This document shows positions 51,408 through 60,267 of a stretch of 64,000 bases of DNA, piece after piece. The position numbers were made by a program, and so were the translations under genes. The DNA is from an uncultured Alphaproteobacteria bacterium (lineage in GTDB: Bacteria > Pseudomonadota > Alphaproteobacteria > Rs-D84). Positions within the stretch are counted from its first letter, which is position 1, and each line of letters opens with the position of its first letter. The notes under the pieces are model-generated. The model did not search any database. It was given only the letters and a program-made list of their open reading frames with translations, and was not told where the DNA came from. The stretch spans positions 200,966 to 264,965 of the forward strand of contig CAMRWN010000001.1 of assembly GCA_947054455.1 (NCBI GenBank). Direction: 5' to 3'.

Positions 51408-52487
51408 ATGGGATTCAATTGTGGAATTGTGGGATTGCCGAATGTCGGAAAATCAACATTGTTCAATGCGCTGACGCAGAGTGCGGCGGCCGACGCGCAA
51501 AACTATCCGTTTTGCACCATAGAACCGAACACGGGCCGCGTGGTTGTGCCGGACGCGACGCTGCATGCGCTGGCGGCGGCGGCCGGTTCGCAAAGAATCA
51601 TACCGACCCAGTTGGAAATTGTTGATATCGCCGGTCTGGTCAAGGGCGCGTCCGCGGGCGAGGGGCTGGGCAACAAATTCCTGGGCAACATTTTGTCGAC
51701 AGATGCGATTATCCATGTGGTTCGCTGCTTTGAAAACGACGATATCGTTCATGTTGCGGGGCGCATAGACCCGATTGCCGATATTGACACGATTGAAACC
51801 GAACTGATGCTGGCCGACATGGAAAGTCTGGAAAAGCAGATTCGCAATCTGGAAAAAAAGGCCCGCGGCCTGGACAAGGATGCGGCCAAGCTGCTGGCGG
51901 ATGCAAATGCGATAAAAGATGCTTTGTCGCGCGGTGTGCCGGCGCGCGCGTCGGGGATTGATGCGGCGCCGTTCAATCTGCTGACGGCAAAGCCTGTTAT
52001 TTATGTCTGCAATGTAGAGGAGGCCGCCGCCGCATCCGGCAACAAATATTCCGATGCAGTGCGGGAAAAATTCGGTGGAGCCGCCCCGGTGCTGGTCATA
52101 TCGTCCCAGATTGAAATGGAAATATCGCAGATTGTCGATATGGAAGAGCGCAAAATGTTTTTACAGGAACTGGGGCTCAGCGAATCGGGGCTGGACCAGG
52201 TTATCAGAACCGGATATGAAACGCTGGGGCTGCAGACTTTTTATACCATCGGCCCCAAAGAGGCGCACGCATGGACAATCACGCGCGGCATGACGGCCCC
52301 CCAGGCGGCCGGCAAAATCCACACGGATTTTGAAAAGGGTTTTATACGCGCGGAAATTATATCGCCGGCCGACTTTATCGCCCTGGGGGGCGAGGTTGCC
52401 GTCAAAGAGGCCGGCAAAATGCGCCTGGTCGGCAAGGAATATGTGATGGCCGACGGGGACATATGCCATTTCCTGTTCAATAATTAA
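51408..52487 (+). CDS. ychF: Redox-regulated ribosome-associated ATPase YchF (OLA1)
   Basis: Obg-family P-loop protein of 359 residues, ATP-preferring. The G1 motif is GIVGLPNVGKSTLFNALT, switch II is VDIAGLVKGASAGEGLGNKFL, and the altered G4 is YVCNVEE (NxxE in place of NKxD, explaining ATP preference). A coiled coil covers about residues 130-165. The C-terminal TGS domain has TFYTIGPKEAHAWTITRGMTAPQAAGKIHTDFEKGFIRAE. Divergent from the SufBD gene. Confidence 0.97.
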   Translation: MGFNCGIVGLPNVGKSTLFNALTQSAAADAQNYPFCTIEPNTGRVVVPDATLHALAAAAGSQRIIPTQLEIVDIAGLVKGASAGEGLGNKFLGNILSTDAIIHVVRCFENDDIVHVAGRIDPIADIDTIETELMLADMESLEKQIRNLEKKARGLDKDAAKLLADANAIKDALSRGVPARASGIDAAPFNLLTAKPVIYVCNVEEAAAASGNKYSDAVREKFGGAAPVLVISSQIEMEISQIVDMEERKMFLQELGLSESGLDQVIRTGYETLGLQTFYTIGPKEAHAWTITRGMTAPQAAGKIHTDFEKGFIRAEIISPADFIALGGEVAVKEAGKMRLVGKEYVMADGDICHFLFNN

Positions 52488-52492
52488 AAATG

Positions 52493-52524
52493 TGAAAAAA
52501 CACCGGCGAATGCCGGTGTTTTTA
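52493..52524. terminator. Terminator between ychF and the ABC-F gene
   Basis: CACCGG-CGAATG-CCGGTG with flanking A6/T5; a one-base variant of the common terminator. Confidence 0.88.
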
Positions 52525-54150
52525 TGTCGTGCGGCGGGTGTTTTCCGAATAATAGTATTCCAGTTTTTCGTGGTCGTATTCTTCTATTCGGCCGGCTGGC
52601 AGAACCAGCATTCTGGTTATGCCGATTTGTTCGACAAAATCTGGATTGTGGCTGACCACGATTATCGTGCCGTCATAGTCGCGGAAATTGTCGCCAATCA
52701 CCGCCTGGGTTTCAGGGTCCAGATGGTTTGTAGGTTCGTCCAGAATCAGCATGTTCGCACGGCGCAGCATTATCTTGCACAGCGCCACGCGCGCCCGTTC
52801 GCCGGGCGACAGGACGCCAATGCGCTTGAACACGTCGTGGCCTGAAAACAGGAAATTCCCCAGCACCGCGCGCAGTTGTTCATCGCTGTAGTCCGGATGC
52901 GCGACGTTTTCCATTATCGTCTTGTCCGAATCCAGCTGTTCCAGTTCCTGGGCATAGTAGGCGATGTCCGTTTTCGGGTTGATTTGTATCGAACCGCGTT
53001 CCGGTTTCAGGTATCCCATTATCAGCTTCAACAGCGTGGATTTTCCGGCGCCGTTTTCGCCGACAACCAGAAAACGCTCGCCGCCGGTGATATAAAACGA
53101 CAGTTTCCGGTACAACAGACGTGCGCCGGGAAACCTGAACCACAGGTCGTCAACCAGTATCGGCGTACGCGCGCCCTGGCGCAGCGGCGACAGGTTCATC
53201 TTCAGTTTTTTGTATGTCTGTTCGCGCGTTGTTCGCGCCGCCATGATTTTTTGCAATTGTATCTCGCGCGTGCGGCCGACGCGTTTTATGGAATGGTTCG
53301 TCGGGCTGGCTGCGCGTGCGCGTTCGATGAATTCGCCCAGCTTTTTTATCTGACGCTGTTCGGATTCGATTTTTTGTTCGCGGGCGCGCCGTTGTTCACG
53401 TTCCTTGTTTTTATATTCGTCCCAGTTTCCGTCGAATACGGATATTTTATGCGTGGTCTTGTCGATTTTTAAAATCCGGCCGACAACATCGTTCAGGAAT
53501 TTCGTATCGTGGCTGATTATTATGACCATGCCGCGATACCGCCGCAGATAGTCGGTGATAAATGCGCGCGTGGATGCGTCAAGATGGTTTGTCGGCTCGT
53601 CCGCCAGCAGGATTTCCGGCATGGAATACAACAGGCGTGCAAAGGCCACCTTGGACTTTTGACCACCCGACAAATCGCGCAGCCGCATGTCCAGCATGCC
53701 CGCGTCAATGTTCATGTTTTCAATCAGTTCCAGCAGGGCGTCTTCGGCACTGTATGCGTCATAGTATTCCAATTCTGCCTGCAGACGCGAAATGTTTTCG
53801 GCCGCCGCCCCGTCGTCGGGGTTTTGGGCTATCGCCTCGTATGCGGCGTGCAGTTCGGCCTCCAGTTTCTTTATGGGACGCCCGGACATCAGAAATTCCC
53901 ACACTGACATGTCGGGCGTTTCAATTTCTATTGTCTGTGGCAAATATCCCAGACGCGCCCCGCCTGTGTCTATATGGCCGTAATCGGGTTTCAGTTCGCC
54001 TGTCAGTATGCGCAGCAGGGTTGTTTTACCCGCGCCGTTTACGCCGACTATCCCGACCTTGTCCCGCGGGGCCAGATGAAATTCCGCATCGTCATAAATG
54101 ACGTTCGCGCCAAAAGACAAAGAAAGTTGTTTTACATGCATTATGCGCAT
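52522..54150 (-). CDS. ABC-F family ATPase (translation factor type)
   Basis: Tandem ABC protein of 542 residues without TM segments, as in the ABC-F ribosome-binding factors. The first NBD has GVNGAGKTTLLRIL, LSGGQKSKVAFARLL and LLADEPTNHLD. The linker (P-site tRNA interaction motif) is the charged helical stretch NKEREQRRAREQKIESEQRQIKKL. The second NBD has GENGAGKSTLLKLI, LSPGERARVALCKIM and LILDEPTNHLD. The LSPGE signature resembles the YbiT/EttA-like housekeeping group; the subfamily is uncertain. Start 54150; 54141 is possible too. Confidence 0.92.
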   Translation of the reverse strand: MRIMHVKQLSLSFGANVIYDDAEFHLAPRDKVGIVGVNGAGKTTLLRILTGELKPDYGHIDTGGARLGYLPQTIEIETPDMSVWEFLMSGRPIKKLEAELHAAYEAIAQNPDDGAAAENISRLQAELEYYDAYSAEDALLELIENMNIDAGMLDMRLRDLSGGQKSKVAFARLLYSMPEILLADEPTNHLDASTRAFITDYLRRYRGMVIIISHDTKFLNDVVGRILKIDKTTHKISVFDGNWDEYKNKEREQRRAREQKIESEQRQIKKLGEFIERARAASPTNHSIKRVGRTREIQLQKIMAARTTREQTYKKLKMNLSPLRQGARTPILVDDLWFRFPGARLLYRKLSFYITGGERFLVVGENGAGKSTLLKLIMGYLKPERGSIQINPKTDIAYYAQELEQLDSDKTIMENVAHPDYSDEQLRAVLGNFLFSGHDVFKRIGVLSPGERARVALCKIMLRRANMLILDEPTNHLDPETQAVIGDNFRDYDGTIIVVSHNPDFVEQIGITRMLVLPAGRIEEYDHEKLEYYYSENTRRTT

Positions 54151-54300
54151 ATTTTATGTATTTAACCGCCAATCGCAAGCGCTTTTAATCCAGCCGCCGC
54201 CGCGCGTCAGGATATCATGTCTATGTATGCGGCGGCATCCGTGCGGTATAATCGTTTATATCGGTTTGGATTGATAATTGATACATGGCGGGATTGACTG

Positions 54301-54621
54301 ATGATGCATATGCGGGGATTATTGGAATTTTTTATGCGGCGCGGATGTGATGTTTACGGCCGCTGGCACGAGGCGCCCTCCGCCGATATCTGTCGCGGTA
54401 TTGTTTTGCGGCGCGACGGTACGGCGTCGTCGGTTAATATGGTTCCGGTTTCATATACATCGTGGCGCCGGCGCGGGCGGATGCTGGTTCTGGCGGGGAC
54501 GGTGCGCGATTGCGCCCGCCCGATTGATTTCACCGAAACATTTCAGATAAGACATCTGTCGCGTGATAATATGGTTCTGCAGCGCGACGGTCAAACACAT
54601 GTGTATATGCGCGTAGATTGA
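54301..54621 (+). CDS. Small lipocalin-like protein (Lipocalin_3-like), no signal peptide
   Basis: Small ORF of 106 residues. The stretch GIVLRRDGTASSVNMVPVSY followed by TSWRRRGRMLVLAGTV and IDFTETFQIRHLSRDNMVLQ has the strand pattern and key words (DGTASSxNM, YxxW, LxLxG, DFT) of the Lipocalin_3 domain, common in Bacteroidetes surface proteins. Here it lacks a lipoprotein signal and the usual N-terminal copy. A TATAAT box lies at 54247. It sits at the chromosome's edge beside the island, so transfer is possible. The match is from memory. Confidence 0.5.
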   Translation: MMHMRGLLEFFMRRGCDVYGRWHEAPSADICRGIVLRRDGTASSVNMVPVSYTSWRRRGRMLVLAGTVRDCARPIDFTETFQIRHLSRDNMVLQRDGQTHVYMRVD

Positions 54622-54880
54622 TTATTGATTAATGCGCTATGCATAAATCCGTGAATTTTTTCAAAAAATCAACCAGTGCTAGATTATTTTAATTGTGTTA
54701 AAAAATAGAAATATTTTAAAAAATCAACCAAAATAAGAATTTTATTTAAGTATTTTATAGCGTGCCATGTTTTGTGTTCGCCTGTTATGGATTATGTAAT
54801 AATATAATCTGTGCCATTGCGGATATATGTGGCTATAGAGTTGATAAATGAATAATAAATAAGTTTTTGCGGCCCGAAAT
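54622..54880. other. AT-rich intergenic region before the island
   Basis: No ORF. It holds two AAATCAACCA repeats (54666, 54721). The second extends to AAATCAACCAAAATA-GAATT, nearly the same as a stretch inside the integrase gene at 56291. Confidence 0.5.
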
Positions 54881-54912
54881 AAAATAAAAAGCCCAGAATT
54901 TGGGCTTAAAAC
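54881..54912 (-). terminator. Terminator of the former tRNA gene
   Basis: Minus strand AAGCCC-AAATTCT-GGGCTT followed by TTTATTTTATTT, just after the tRNA remnant's CCA end. It supports a genuine chromosomal tRNA 3' flank. Confidence 0.75.
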
Positions 54913-54913
54913 T

Positions 54914-54950
54914 TGGTTGCGGAGTGTGGATTTGAACCACAGACCTTCAG
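54914..54950 (-). pseudogene. 3' remnant of a tRNA gene (probable initiator tRNA-fMet), attL of the island
   Basis: On the minus strand CTGAAGGTC is followed by a perfect T arm (TGTGG-TTCAAAT-CCACA), the acceptor strand CTCCGCA, discriminator A and CCA. The CTGAAGGTC variable region, TTCAAATCC and CCGCAACCA end (A72) are those of bacterial initiator tRNA-fMet. The 5' half is missing and replaced by unrelated sequence. With the integrase 480 bp away this marks a tRNA 3'-end integration site. The intact tRNA should lie at the other end of the island. Confidence 0.75.
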
Positions 54951-55051
54951 TTAATGGGCCAGGCGATAAATTGAGATAAATAATTCTAAAATTTCCTTGA
55001 TTTTCTGCGGATTGTATCTTATGTTGTGTTTAAAATAAATCAACCAAAAAT

Positions 55052-55090
55052 GGTAGCAAAAAACGCCTGTGGTAGCAAATAGGTAGCAAA
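55052..55090 (+). repeat. Direct repeats GGTAGCAAA (probable integrase arm sites)
   Basis: GGTAGCAAA occurs at 55052, 55071 and 55082, with a related GGTGGCAAA at 55324, all between the tRNA remnant and the integrase. Clustered direct repeats beside the att core are typical arm-type binding sites of P4-like integrases. The rest of 54951-55431 shows no gene. Confidence 0.6.
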
Positions 55091-55431
55091 AGAGGTTGGG
55101 TAATGGGTCAAATTCAGTTGTACGAAAATATCGGACAACTGAACATGGCAGTTGGTTACAATTTGTAACCAGTTCAAGGATAAGGCGGGTTTCTGGCTTT
55201 TTTCTAAAATGGAAATGGCCGGATTCTGGCGACTCATTCCATTTTTGCATAGGTCGTGCAAACTATTTTGGTTTTGGGTGTTCCAAAATGGAACTTTTCC
55301 AGATTTATGCGGATTTCGGTGATGGTGGCAAAAATTGCTAGTGTCGCGGAAATGTACGTTTTTATCGTATGGTTCAATATGTGCAAAAAATGCACTTTCC
55401 CAGAAATCTGGGGATTATAAAGGAATAAAAT

Positions 55432-56613
55432 ATGGCAAAGAATGCTTTTAATTTTACTGAACGTGGGTTGGAGGCTTTACCGATTCCAGCATCGGGCCAG
55501 GTGGCATATTATGATTCCGGGACCAAGGATGGGTTGTGTGTTATTGTGACCTATGGTGGAACCAAGACTTATTATTCATATTTGAAGTTCCAGGGTACGG
55601 CCCTGCGTACTAAAATCGGGCGGGTTGGTGATATTAAGCTGATTGATGCCAGGGCAGAGGCGCACACCATGCGTGAAATGGCGACCAAGGGCAATGACCC
55701 AAGCCAGAAGCGACGCGAGGCCTTGCATGATATCTCGTTCAAAGACTTTTATGAAAAGGTATATAAGCCGGAATATTCGCTTGTACATAAAAAGCCGCGA
55801 TCGGTTGCTAATGATGACAGTATCTTTACACATCGGTTGGGTGATTTTCATAATCGTAAATTATTAAGCATTAAATCGACTGAGATTGAAAAATTGCATA
55901 ACAAGACCAAACAGACACATAGCTCTTATACGGCGAACCGGGTTTTGTCGCTGATTAAGCATATGTATGTTATCGCGGCAAAATACGGTTATATGAATGG
56001 GTATGATAATCCGGCGCTTGGTATTCGAAAGTTCCCCGAAAAAAGCCGTGATAGATTCTTGCAATCGGACGAGTTTCCAAAGTTCTTTGCCGCATTGAAT
56101 AACGAGCAGAACGATGTTTTTAAGGCTTATGTCTGGATTTCGCTGTTTTCTGGCCAGCGGCGCAGTAATGTTTTGACTATGCGATGGTCCCAGGTAGACT
56201 TTGAAAACAATTATATGTATTTCCCGGATACCAAGAATGATGAGCCGCACCGGGTGCCGATGGTGAAGCAATTAAGGGAACTTTTATTAAAAATCAACCA
56301 AAATACGAATTCTGATTGGGTTTTACCGAGTAATAAGAGTAAAAGCGGCCACTTGGAAGACCCAAAAAGACCGTGGCAGGATTTGTTGGCGCGTGCCGGC
56401 ATAGCAAACTTTCGTTTGCATGATATGCGCCGCACAAACGGTAGTATGCAGGCGATTACAGGCGCCAGCCTGCCGATCATAGGTAAATCGCTTGGCCATA
56501 AATCCACCAGCGCAACGATGGTTTATGCCAGATTATCGCTGGATCCTGTATTAGAGGCGATGCAAAAAGCCGCCGACCGCATGGTGGAGTTAGGTGAAAA
56601 GGGTGTTAAATAA
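55432..56613 (+). CDS. int: Tyrosine recombinase / P4-type integrase
   Basis: Site-specific recombinase of 393 residues. The N terminus is a DUF4102-like arm-binding domain (GLCVIVTYGGTKTYYSYLKFQG...RVGDIKLIDARAEA). A core-binding domain follows, then the catalytic domain with SGQRRSNVL (Arg I), LHDMRRTNGS (HxxR) and LGHKSTSATMVYARL (His and nucleophilic Tyr). All catalytic residues are present, so it is probably active. It is the first gene of the AT-rich island and faces away from the att site. Confidence 0.95.
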   Translation: MAKNAFNFTERGLEALPIPASGQVAYYDSGTKDGLCVIVTYGGTKTYYSYLKFQGTALRTKIGRVGDIKLIDARAEAHTMREMATKGNDPSQKRREALHDISFKDFYEKVYKPEYSLVHKKPRSVANDDSIFTHRLGDFHNRKLLSIKSTEIEKLHNKTKQTHSSYTANRVLSLIKHMYVIAAKYGYMNGYDNPALGIRKFPEKSRDRFLQSDEFPKFFAALNNEQNDVFKAYVWISLFSGQRRSNVLTMRWSQVDFENNYMYFPDTKNDEPHRVPMVKQLRELLLKINQNTNSDWVLPSNKSKSGHLEDPKRPWQDLLARAGIANFRLHDMRRTNGSMQAITGASLPIIGKSLGHKSTSATMVYARLSLDPVLEAMQKAADRMVELGEKGVK

Positions 56614-56621
56614 AAAATGTC

Positions 56622-56673
56622 GACTATAATAGAAATTTAGTTGATTTTTAATAAAATTTCTATTATGATAGTC
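56622..56673. repeat. 52-bp inverted repeat between integrase and AAA ATPase
   Basis: The left arm GACTATAATAGAAATTT pairs with the right arm AAATTTCTATTATGATAGTC, separated by 15 nt. The arms are identical apart from a 3-nt insertion. It could be a terminator-like hairpin or the trace of a small mobile element; no T run follows. Confidence 0.65.
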
Positions 56674-56689
56674 AAAAAGGTTGATAAAG

Positions 56690-57964
56690 ATGAGAGAACG
56701 GCTTATAAAACGTCCAGAATATCTGGAAAAATTGAAAAAATGGTCAAAATACCCCGATACAATAAAGATTGTGACCGGGGTTCGTCGATGTGGAAAATCT
56801 AAGCTGTTTACTCTGTTTGGTCAATATTTAATGTCCAGCGGGGTTGATGAGTTGCAAATTCATACTATCCAGTTGGATATGTTGGAAAATCGTGAGCTTT
56901 TGGATCCGGTAAAGTTGTATGAACATGTTTTAGGGCGGCTTGTTTCGCATAAGATGAATTATGTTTTTTTGGACGAAATACAAATGGTTCCAGATTGGCA
57001 GATGGTTGCCAATAGTTTAAAAGAGAAAGAAAACGTAGACTTGTATCTGACGGGTTCCAATGCGTATATGTTTTCCAGTAAATTAGGGACGATATTGGGC
57101 GGCCGGTATGTAGAAATAAAAATGCAACCATTATCGTTCAAAGAATATGTCGAAGGTGTTCATGAAATACAAAAAATTAGCGATGTACCCATGATACATA
57201 TGTTTGGTAGTCCCAATTTAATGGCTGATTATCAAAGATATGTAGTTCAAGGTGGTTTCCCACAGACTTTGAAATACGACGGGGATCCGGAGCTTATAAA
57301 TACATATCTTATGGATACCGTCTATAATAACACAATAAGTAAAGACATAATAGAAAGATACAACTTAAGAAGTCCTGAAAAGCTGAATGAGGTTGTTAAG
57401 TTCTTGTTTGATAACATATCCCATGAAACCAGTATTTTGAATATAGAACGTCAGTTGGGTAGTAGTGTCAGTAATGATTCTATAAACAAGTACGTTCAAG
57501 GATTATTGGATAGTTATCTGATATATCGCTGTGATCGTATGGATTTAAAGGGCAAGAAGATATTAACTTCATCGCCTAAGTATTATATCTGTGATATGGG
57601 TCTTCGGCATGCTGTTTTGGGCGGCAGAATAGGTGATGGTGGTAAGATACTGGAAAATATTGTTTATCTGGAGTTAATAAGAAGGGGTTATAATGTTTAT
57701 GTTGGTAAAATTGGTCGGAAAAACCAGAATGGCGAATTCAAGGAACTGGAGGTGGATTTCATAGCTACCAAAGAAGGCGGCGTGGTTGAATATTATCAGG
57801 TTGCCTGGTCTGTTGAGGAAGAAGCAGTTTTGAAGCGAGAACTTGGTTCGTTAGAACAGATAAATGACAGTTATCCTAAATATTTAATAACCATGGGTAC
57901 CGGATCCGGCGTGCATAATGGAATACAACACGTCAATGCCTTGCAGTGGTTGATGGAGAAATGA
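56690..57964 (+). CDS. AAA_14 / DUF4143 ATP-binding protein
   Basis: Protein of 424 residues of a widespread accessory family. The N-terminal AAA_14 domain has GVRRCGKSKLFTLF (Walker A), YVFLDEIQMVPDWQ (Walker B) and LYLTGSNAYMFSSKLGTILGGR. The C-terminal DUF4143 domain has a restriction-endonuclease-like core, with ELEVDFIATKEG as the probable nuclease strand. The start at 56690 has AAGG upstream. Such genes hop between bacteria, are often multicopy, and have been suggested to be toxin- or defence-like; the function is unproven. Confidence 0.88.
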   Translation: MRERLIKRPEYLEKLKKWSKYPDTIKIVTGVRRCGKSKLFTLFGQYLMSSGVDELQIHTIQLDMLENRELLDPVKLYEHVLGRLVSHKMNYVFLDEIQMVPDWQMVANSLKEKENVDLYLTGSNAYMFSSKLGTILGGRYVEIKMQPLSFKEYVEGVHEIQKISDVPMIHMFGSPNLMADYQRYVVQGGFPQTLKYDGDPELINTYLMDTVYNNTISKDIIERYNLRSPEKLNEVVKFLFDNISHETSILNIERQLGSSVSNDSINKYVQGLLDSYLIYRCDRMDLKGKKILTSSPKYYICDMGLRHAVLGGRIGDGGKILENIVYLELIRRGYNVYVGKIGRKNQNGEFKELEVDFIATKEGGVVEYYQVAWSVEEEAVLKRELGSLEQINDSYPKYLITMGTGSGVHNGIQHVNALQWLMEK

Positions 57965-58009
57965 TGATAATTTATGCGTAAATATTATCAAAGTGTGCTT
58001 AGATGTTAT
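57965..58009. other. Short convergent intergenic region
   Basis: It holds a weak hairpin ATAATTT-ATGCGT-AAATATTAT and no strong terminator, between convergent genes. Confidence 0.4.
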
Positions 58010-59293
58010 TTAAACAAAGTTGTGTACTTTTGTTGTGATAAAATCAACAGCAGTTTTTATATCGTTTTCGTCGGTGAAGCGCCCAACGGTTATTCTGAAA
58101 GAATGTTCCGCGTCATTTGTTGATAGTCCCATGGCTTTCAAAACATGCGATGGCTCAATAACACCACTGGTACAAGCAGAGCCTGTTGAGAAAGCGACCT
58201 TAGGCTGAATAGAATATATTAGCTGTTTGGATTCTATCTCAGGTATCAAGAGATTCAAGTTACCTGGGTGGCGATGAGACATACAACCATTGATTTTTAT
58301 GGTTGGGATCTTCGTTTTGATTTCGTTCAATAAATGATTTCGCAAACATTCTAATTCTGTGCGTTCGTCCTGTTTGCACTGGGTCATAATTTCTGCTGCT
58401 TCCCCGAAACCAGCAGCCAAGAAAGTCGGAATCGTTCCGGACCGAAATCCAAACTGCTGGCCTCCACCGTACAACAATGGTTCTGGTTTTAGCTTTGCGG
58501 TATTGCTGACAAATAAAGCGCCTATACCTTTTGGACCATAGATCTTGTGGGCAGATAGACTCATGAAATCGATATTGTTGTCTATAACATCGAGGTTTTC
58601 ATAACAAGCCTGGGCTGCATCCGTATGGAATAACGCGCCACATTCAGAACATAATGCACCGATTTCAGAAATGGGTTGAACTGTGCCGACTTCGTTGTTT
58701 GTGGTCATAACCGAAACCAATAAAACATCATTGTCCAACATTTCGCTAAACTGTTGCATGTCTATAATGCCATCCGGCGTCACAGGTATATGTTTTACCA
58801 CGAACCCAAAACGAGTCAAGAAACGAGCTGCCCCCAGAACACATTTGTGTTCGATAGAAGATACCAAAATCGTTCTGCGGCTGATGTTTTTTGACATCGC
58901 GGCATAACCCAGACCGATGATGACCAGATTGTTAGATTCTGTGGCCCCAGATGTCAAAATGATTTCTTCGGGTAATGAGCCGATATAGTCTGCAATTTGT
59001 GTCTGTGCCTTTTCCACGGCGGTATTAGCGGTCCAGCCGATAGAATGCTCAGAAGAATGTGGATTACCAAATTCACTTGTCATGAAGGGTAGCATCGCGG
59101 AAAGGACGCGGTGATCCAGGGGAGTCGATGCTTGATAGTCTAAATAAATAGATCTAACCCCTTGATTGTTGTGTAAATTTTCCAAAACATCTAAACGATT
59201 TGTCTTCATGAGATGATAATAATTGCATTTAGTCACATTTTTTTGGTAGATTTCACCAGAGGAAGTTGTTATAGTTTCTACTGGAAGAAACAT
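58010..59293 (-). CDS. Cysteine desulfurase (IscS/DndA type)
   Basis: PLP enzyme that takes sulfur from cysteine. Motifs: IYLDYQASTPLDHRVLSAMLPFM, TSGATESNNLVI, SSIEHKCVLGA, the PLP lysine in SLSAHKIYGPKG and the catalytic cysteine loop STGSACTSGV. The C-terminal half is FRSGT-type. The real start may be 59209 (MKTNRLDVLENL), since no ribosome-binding site is visible at either. It is divergent from DUF4007, with only 20 bp between the track starts. Its place beside a PAPS-reductase-family gene suggests it supplies sulfur for DNA modification. Confidence 0.88.
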   Translation of the reverse strand: MFLPVETITTSSGEIYQKNVTKCNYYHLMKTNRLDVLENLHNNQGVRSIYLDYQASTPLDHRVLSAMLPFMTSEFGNPHSSEHSIGWTANTAVEKAQTQIADYIGSLPEEIILTSGATESNNLVIIGLGYAAMSKNISRRTILVSSIEHKCVLGAARFLTRFGFVVKHIPVTPDGIIDMQQFSEMLDNDVLLVSVMTTNNEVGTVQPISEIGALCSECGALFHTDAAQACYENLDVIDNNIDFMSLSAHKIYGPKGIGALFVSNTAKLKPEPLLYGGGQQFGFRSGTIPTFLAAGFGEAAEIMTQCKQDERTELECLRNHLLNEIKTKIPTIKINGCMSHRHPGNLNLLIPEIESKQLIYSIQPKVAFSTGSACTSGVIEPSHVLKAMGLSTNDAEHSFRITVGRFTDENDIKTAVDFITTKVHNFV

Positions 59294-59313
59294 CCAGGGG
59301 ATTATAAATCATT

Positions 59314-60267
59314 ATGAAAAAGAATGCAACTATAATTGATAGCAACGCACGTCTCGTATTTTCAGGACACGAAACATTCCCGATGAGATACGGATGGCTA
59401 AAAAAATCAATGCAAGCCGCAGAAAACCATGAAAAAACAGGAATCAAAAGTTTCTTTGCGTCCGAGAACGCGATCGTTGAGTTGGGTGTCGGTAAAAACA
59501 TGGTATCGTCAATGAAATACTGGGCTTTGTATTCCGGATTCTTTGACTTAACTGATTCAAAAGAGCTGACTATTATGGGCTTTGGTAGATGGTTGATTGG
59601 TAAAAACGGTGTAGATCCGTGGATGGAAAATCTGGCCACGCTATGGTTTATACATTGGAACCTAGTGCGCGGTAAAGACAACGGTGACTATCTATTCACT
59701 TATTACTGGTTTTTTAACCATTATAACTTCGCGACGTTTGATAAGGATATATTGGGCAAGCAGTTGTGCACATTTATAAAGGAAAGAATAGATGAAAGTA
59801 AGATGCCGGCTGCACTGACACTGGACCGAGATATCGATTGTTTCCTGGGGATATACTCGCCAAAGTTGAAGAAAAAGAAAACAGATGAAGATAGTATAGA
59901 GTCGCCGTTGGTTGAATTGAATTTAATAGCTCCAAAGACCAGACGTGATGTGTTTCAGGTAAACAGAGGTGTAAAGCCTAGCTTGAGCATAGATACTTTC
60001 TTGTTTTGTTTGTTGATGTTTTGGAAGGATTATTCTCCAAATGCGAAAACAATGTCATTTGAATCTATTTGTTACCAACCCATGTCTCCGGGGCGTGTGT
60101 TCTTGTTAAATGAAGATGCGGTTGCCGGATATGTGCAAAACATAGCTAAGGCAACAAATGGTTTAATGGAATATTCCGAAACAGCTGGGCTAAAAGAAAT
60201 AATTTTGTCCAAAGATGTAGATTTCGAAAAACTTGCATACGAATACTTCAAAAGGAACTATAAATGA
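59314..60267 (+). CDS. DUF4007 family protein
   Basis: Protein of 317 residues that opens with the DUF4007 signature FSGHETFPMRYGWLKKSMQAA, then AIVELGVGKNMVSSMKYWALYSGFF. The function is unknown, though the family is often found in defence loci with PAPS-reductase-like genes. The middle is helical; the C terminus has GLMEYSETAGLKEIILSKD. It overlaps brxC by 4 nt (ATGA), so both are translationally coupled. The sequence is AT-rich, unlike the chromosome to the left. Confidence 0.88.
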   Translation: MKKNATIIDSNARLVFSGHETFPMRYGWLKKSMQAAENHEKTGIKSFFASENAIVELGVGKNMVSSMKYWALYSGFFDLTDSKELTIMGFGRWLIGKNGVDPWMENLATLWFIHWNLVRGKDNGDYLFTYYWFFNHYNFATFDKDILGKQLCTFIKERIDESKMPAALTLDRDIDCFLGIYSPKLKKKKTDEDSIESPLVELNLIAPKTRRDVFQVNRGVKPSLSIDTFLFCLLMFWKDYSPNAKTMSFESICYQPMSPGRVFLLNEDAVAGYVQNIAKATNGLMEYSETAGLKEIILSKDVDFEKLAYEYFKRNYK

